A DNA stretch of 64,000 nt, from positions 930,001 through 994,000 of the forward strand of contig JASFXZ010000015.1 of the NCBI GenBank assembly GCA_032209605.1, in the 5' to 3' direction. This DNA comes from Mactromeris polynyma (Eukaryota; Mollusca; Bivalvia; Venerida; Mactridae). A model generated the notes under the pieces. The model was not told where the DNA came from, did not search any database, and worked only from the letters and a program-made list of their open reading frames with translations. The position numbers and the translations under genes were made by a program. Below, in pieces: positions 61,257 to 64,000 of the stretch. How positions within the stretch are numbered: position 1 is the stretch's first letter; every line of letters begins with the position of its first letter.

Positions 61257-62150
61257 CTGTAAACGAAATAATAAACATTTAGTGGATTAGACGAAAAAAA
61301 TATACAAAATATTTGGAACACTTCGGACAAACAACCGAAATACCTCGGTCCAACAAATCGGTCATTTATAAGGAACACATTGGATTCTTTCTAGTTTACA
61401 TCTGTGCATTTATCGTCGAAAAAAAACTCTCAAATTATGATAATTCCCTCTCATTGACTGGTTCTTGGATTTTAAGCATTCCTTGCGTGAAGTGCGCGGA
61501 CCTATCTCGCAAAAATGGGATTCGAATACGTGACCTTCGGATCAGACCCCCATCTCACAAAGCATCTCAAATAGAAATCTCAGCTAATATTGAGATGTTG
61601 CTTAAACCAGAGCCTGACTTTGAAACGAATCTCAATTTGCATCTCATGCAATTGAAAATTTTCTGAGAAAAAAAATTCATAACAAATAGATAACTAGTTG
61701 TCTGAACACACTCTTTCGTTTGTTTTCAAACTGCCGATAATAACGTACGGTGTACTTTTTCGTAGACGGTGACCACGGGTGGCTTGTAATGAACCCCTTC
61801 TCACAGGAGCCCCTCAGAGATTCAATACAATTCTAAGAAACAGTAACAGTACGGGTGGAAATTTCTTCTGGATGTAAATCGCGAACTTTGTCCAATTCTA
61901 AATCGTTTACTTGTTACATCGTGTGTGTTCGAAATTCTATTTTATCATTACACTTACAAGTCTGTACGATGCTTATTTGACAATGAAGGATTCGTTCGTG
62001 TTCAGTATTATCTCTGTAATGTAGGAGCTATGTTTGCTGAGAAAAGATACACAATATATGATATACGTTTATCTCAGAAATAAAGGCGGATTTTTTTTAT
62101 AAAATATAGTTTTATCATGATAACGGTTGTCCAAATTATTTTAGAAATAC
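61257..62150. other. upstream of cathepsin L start; expected leader intron, partial MITE at 61540-61668
   Basis: The acceptor at 61257 implies an untranslated exon and promoter above it. I could not choose a donor or TATA box with confidence. 61540-61668 is a half MITE of the GGCCCCGATCTC family (CATCTCACAAAGCATCTCAA). Confidence 0.5.
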
Positions 62151-62169
62151 AGTTGCACCACACGTAATC

Positions 62170-62935
62170 CCAACCTTCAAATTAAGACCTCCTCAATTTA
62201 AGACCACCTCAATTTAAGACCACCTCAATTTAAGACCACTTGAAATTAAAACCAACTTAAATTAAGACCACCTCAAATTAAGACCACCTCAATTTAAGAC
62301 CACTTGAAATTAAAACCAACTTAAATTAAGATCACCTCAAATTAAGACCACCTCAATTTAAGACCACTTGAAATTAAAACCAACTCAAATTAAGACCACC
62401 TCAATTTAAGACCACTTGAAATTAAAACCAACTCAAATTAAGACCACCTCAATTTAAGACCACTTGAAATTAAAATCAACTCAAATTAAGACCACCTCAA
62501 TTTAAGACCACTTGAAATTAAAATCAACTCAAATTAAGACCACCTCAATTTAAGACCACTTGAAATTAAAACCAACTCAAATTAAGACCACCTCAATTTA
62601 AGACCACTTGAAATTAAAACCAACTCAAATTAAGACCAACTCAAATTAAGATCATCTCAAATTAAGATCATCTCAAATTAAGACCACCTCAATTTAAGAC
62701 CACATTAAATTAAAACCAACTCAAATTAAGACCATCTCGAATAAAGGCCACCTCAAAATTATCATCTGTTCAAATTAAGACCTCCTCAAAATAAGACCAT
62801 CTCAAATTAAGACCACCTCAAATTAAGACCACCTCAAATTAAGACCACCTCAAATTAAGACCACATGAAATTAAAACCACCTCAAATTAAGACCACTTCA
62901 TTTAAGACCATCTCGAATAAAGACCACCTCAACAC
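62170..62935 (+). repeat. minisatellite of TCAAATTAAGACCACC-type units, MITE-derived
   Basis: Units of 16-17 bp (ATTAAGACCACCTCAA, TTTAAGACCACTTGAA, ATTAAAACCAACTCAA) that alternate as a roughly 50-bp higher-order repeat. The words are those of the TACAGTAAAACCTC MITE interior in the opposite orientation from 36232-38290. Confidence 0.9.
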
Positions 62936-63344
62936 ATCTGTGTGGTGAGACATTGTCTTGTGAATGTTGGTTTATTTTAACAACTGAATCTTACGAAATG
63001 ATGTTGCTCTACACAAGTTGCACTGTACTAATGAAAAGATTACACATTCTCAGTTATTCTAACAAGTAACTAAACGAAATGATGATTTGCCAAGATAAGA
63101 CAGGAAATTTGGGACAGGAAACAAAAGGAGTTTGTTTTCATTGATATGCGCGACGTCTAGCTAGCTGTATACTGAATTGTTAACTTGCAAACAGACACAG
63201 ATACGGACCAATGAATGAGTTGCTAGATTTAAGCCAGATTTTATTTTTATTGACAGTTCCAAGACTGTAAATCGCTGTGTGGTTATTATTTCAATGTGAT
63301 GTGCATGTGAAGTTACATTTTCCCCAAGCGCAGGTTTTTCCTGG
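62936..63344. other. no gene seen
   Basis: Nothing recognised. Confidence 0.55.
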
Positions 63345-63665
63345 ATACAATATTCATGTTCTTTTATCCCCCTTTCGACCTATAATAACTGACTGACATT
63401 ATTCGTTCCGTGATGTATTCCATCCATTTAAATTCACCCCCCCCCCCCCCCCCTTGTTGTCCATCTAAATTATCCTTAATGTTTTTGTGGTCGACCAGGC
63501 CATTCCTTGCACCCCTATTCCCAAACATGTTTACCCTTGCACCTCCTCAGTGCTGTATGTTTTGTTGATTGTTGTTTTTCCCGGGGGTCTCTGGGGGGGG
63601 GGGGCATTGTCTTGTGTACGAGTATGTGTGGCGTTCCCTGTTACAACTTAATCTCTCTTTTAGTA
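63345..63665 (-). repeat. interspersed repeat (CTACAGGGAACGCC family)
   Basis: The minus strand gives AAGTTGTAACAGGGAACGCC, CCCCGGGAAAAACAACAATC and GTGCAAGGAATGGCCTGGTC; includes poly-C (63439-63453) and poly-G (63592-63603) runs. Confidence 0.8.
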
Positions 63666-64000
63666 ACTTGGTATATTGTAAAAAATCTGCCATTCTGTGC
63701 TGGTTTGAAAGATTTAATACAAATTAATTTAAAATAAATACCATTCATTTAAAACAAGTTTCAAATTGGACTGACTCATTGTAGAATAATTATATGCATG
63801 GTTATCAAGGTATAACGCTAAATGGCGTAGGGACACAATTCCCCCCCCCCCCCGGACAAAATATCCCATTATGTTCACAAGGAGGACAAACTCCCCTCCC
63901 CCAATATGTTCACAACACCTTTACACATGGACGCAAGTAGAATCCATTTTTGTCAGCCTGTACCTACTTGGACAGCAGGGGTCTTGTCCGTGGTGATATT
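63666..64000. other. no gene seen; poly-C run at 63841
   Basis: A run of 14 C (63841-63854), then CTCCCCTCCCCC; otherwise AT-rich to the window edge. Confidence 0.55.

Overview
This is a eukaryotic nuclear genomic window: AT-rich, intron-bearing, gene-poor, and full of tRNA-derived SINEs, MITEs, minisatellites and microsatellites. The mixture (Thr-tRNA-type SINEs with conserved tails, non-LTR 3' ends with ATT-repeat tails, PIF/Harbinger and Academ-like DNA transposons, an invertebrate-type cathepsin L) best fits a marine invertebrate, probably a bivalve mollusc. That placement is inference. I see no bacterial, organellar or viral sequence.

The one host gene I can build completely is a cathepsin L-like cysteine protease on the minus strand. 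Eight coding exons between 61256 and 33915 join in phase to a 334-codon protein with signal peptide, I29 propeptide (ERFNIN and GNFD-type motifs) and the full catalytic set Gln136, Cys142, His281 and Asn301. The ATG lies directly after a splice acceptor, so an untranslated first exon must lie above 61256. Coding intron 1 is about 18 kb and holds the most striking object in the window.

That object (44687-58692) is two apparently identical 7002-bp DNA transposons head to tail, separated only by TA. Each has bipartite terminal inverted repeats, a spliced 5' leader, and one 1463-aa protein with N-terminal Cys/His clusters, a central transposase-like region, an XPG/FEN1-type nuclease and a C-terminal tesmin/TSO1-like CXC zinc domain. 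The architecture recalls Academ-type (XPG-carrying) transposons. The copies lie antisense to the cathepsin gene.

Region by region: 1-6 kb holds SINEs (one nested in another), a 36-bp minisatellite, and a MITE interrupted by a truncated LINE. 6.19-8.10 kb is a PIF/Harbinger element with TAA target duplications, deleted in the middle so that two convergent truncated genes meet tail to tail. 8-18.6 kb is repeats and unrecognised AT-rich DNA. 18.6-23.8 kb is three 1.7-kb tandem units, the middle one a crossover chimera. 24.67-25.26 kb is a pentanucleotide tract. 26-33 kb holds SINEs, MITEs and short arrays. 34.28-34.53 kb is a TTCG array. 36.2-38.3 kb is a 17/18-bp minisatellite that appears to have grown inside a MITE. 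33.9-61.3 kb is the cathepsin gene. 61.3-64 kb is repeats, including a second MITE-derived array.
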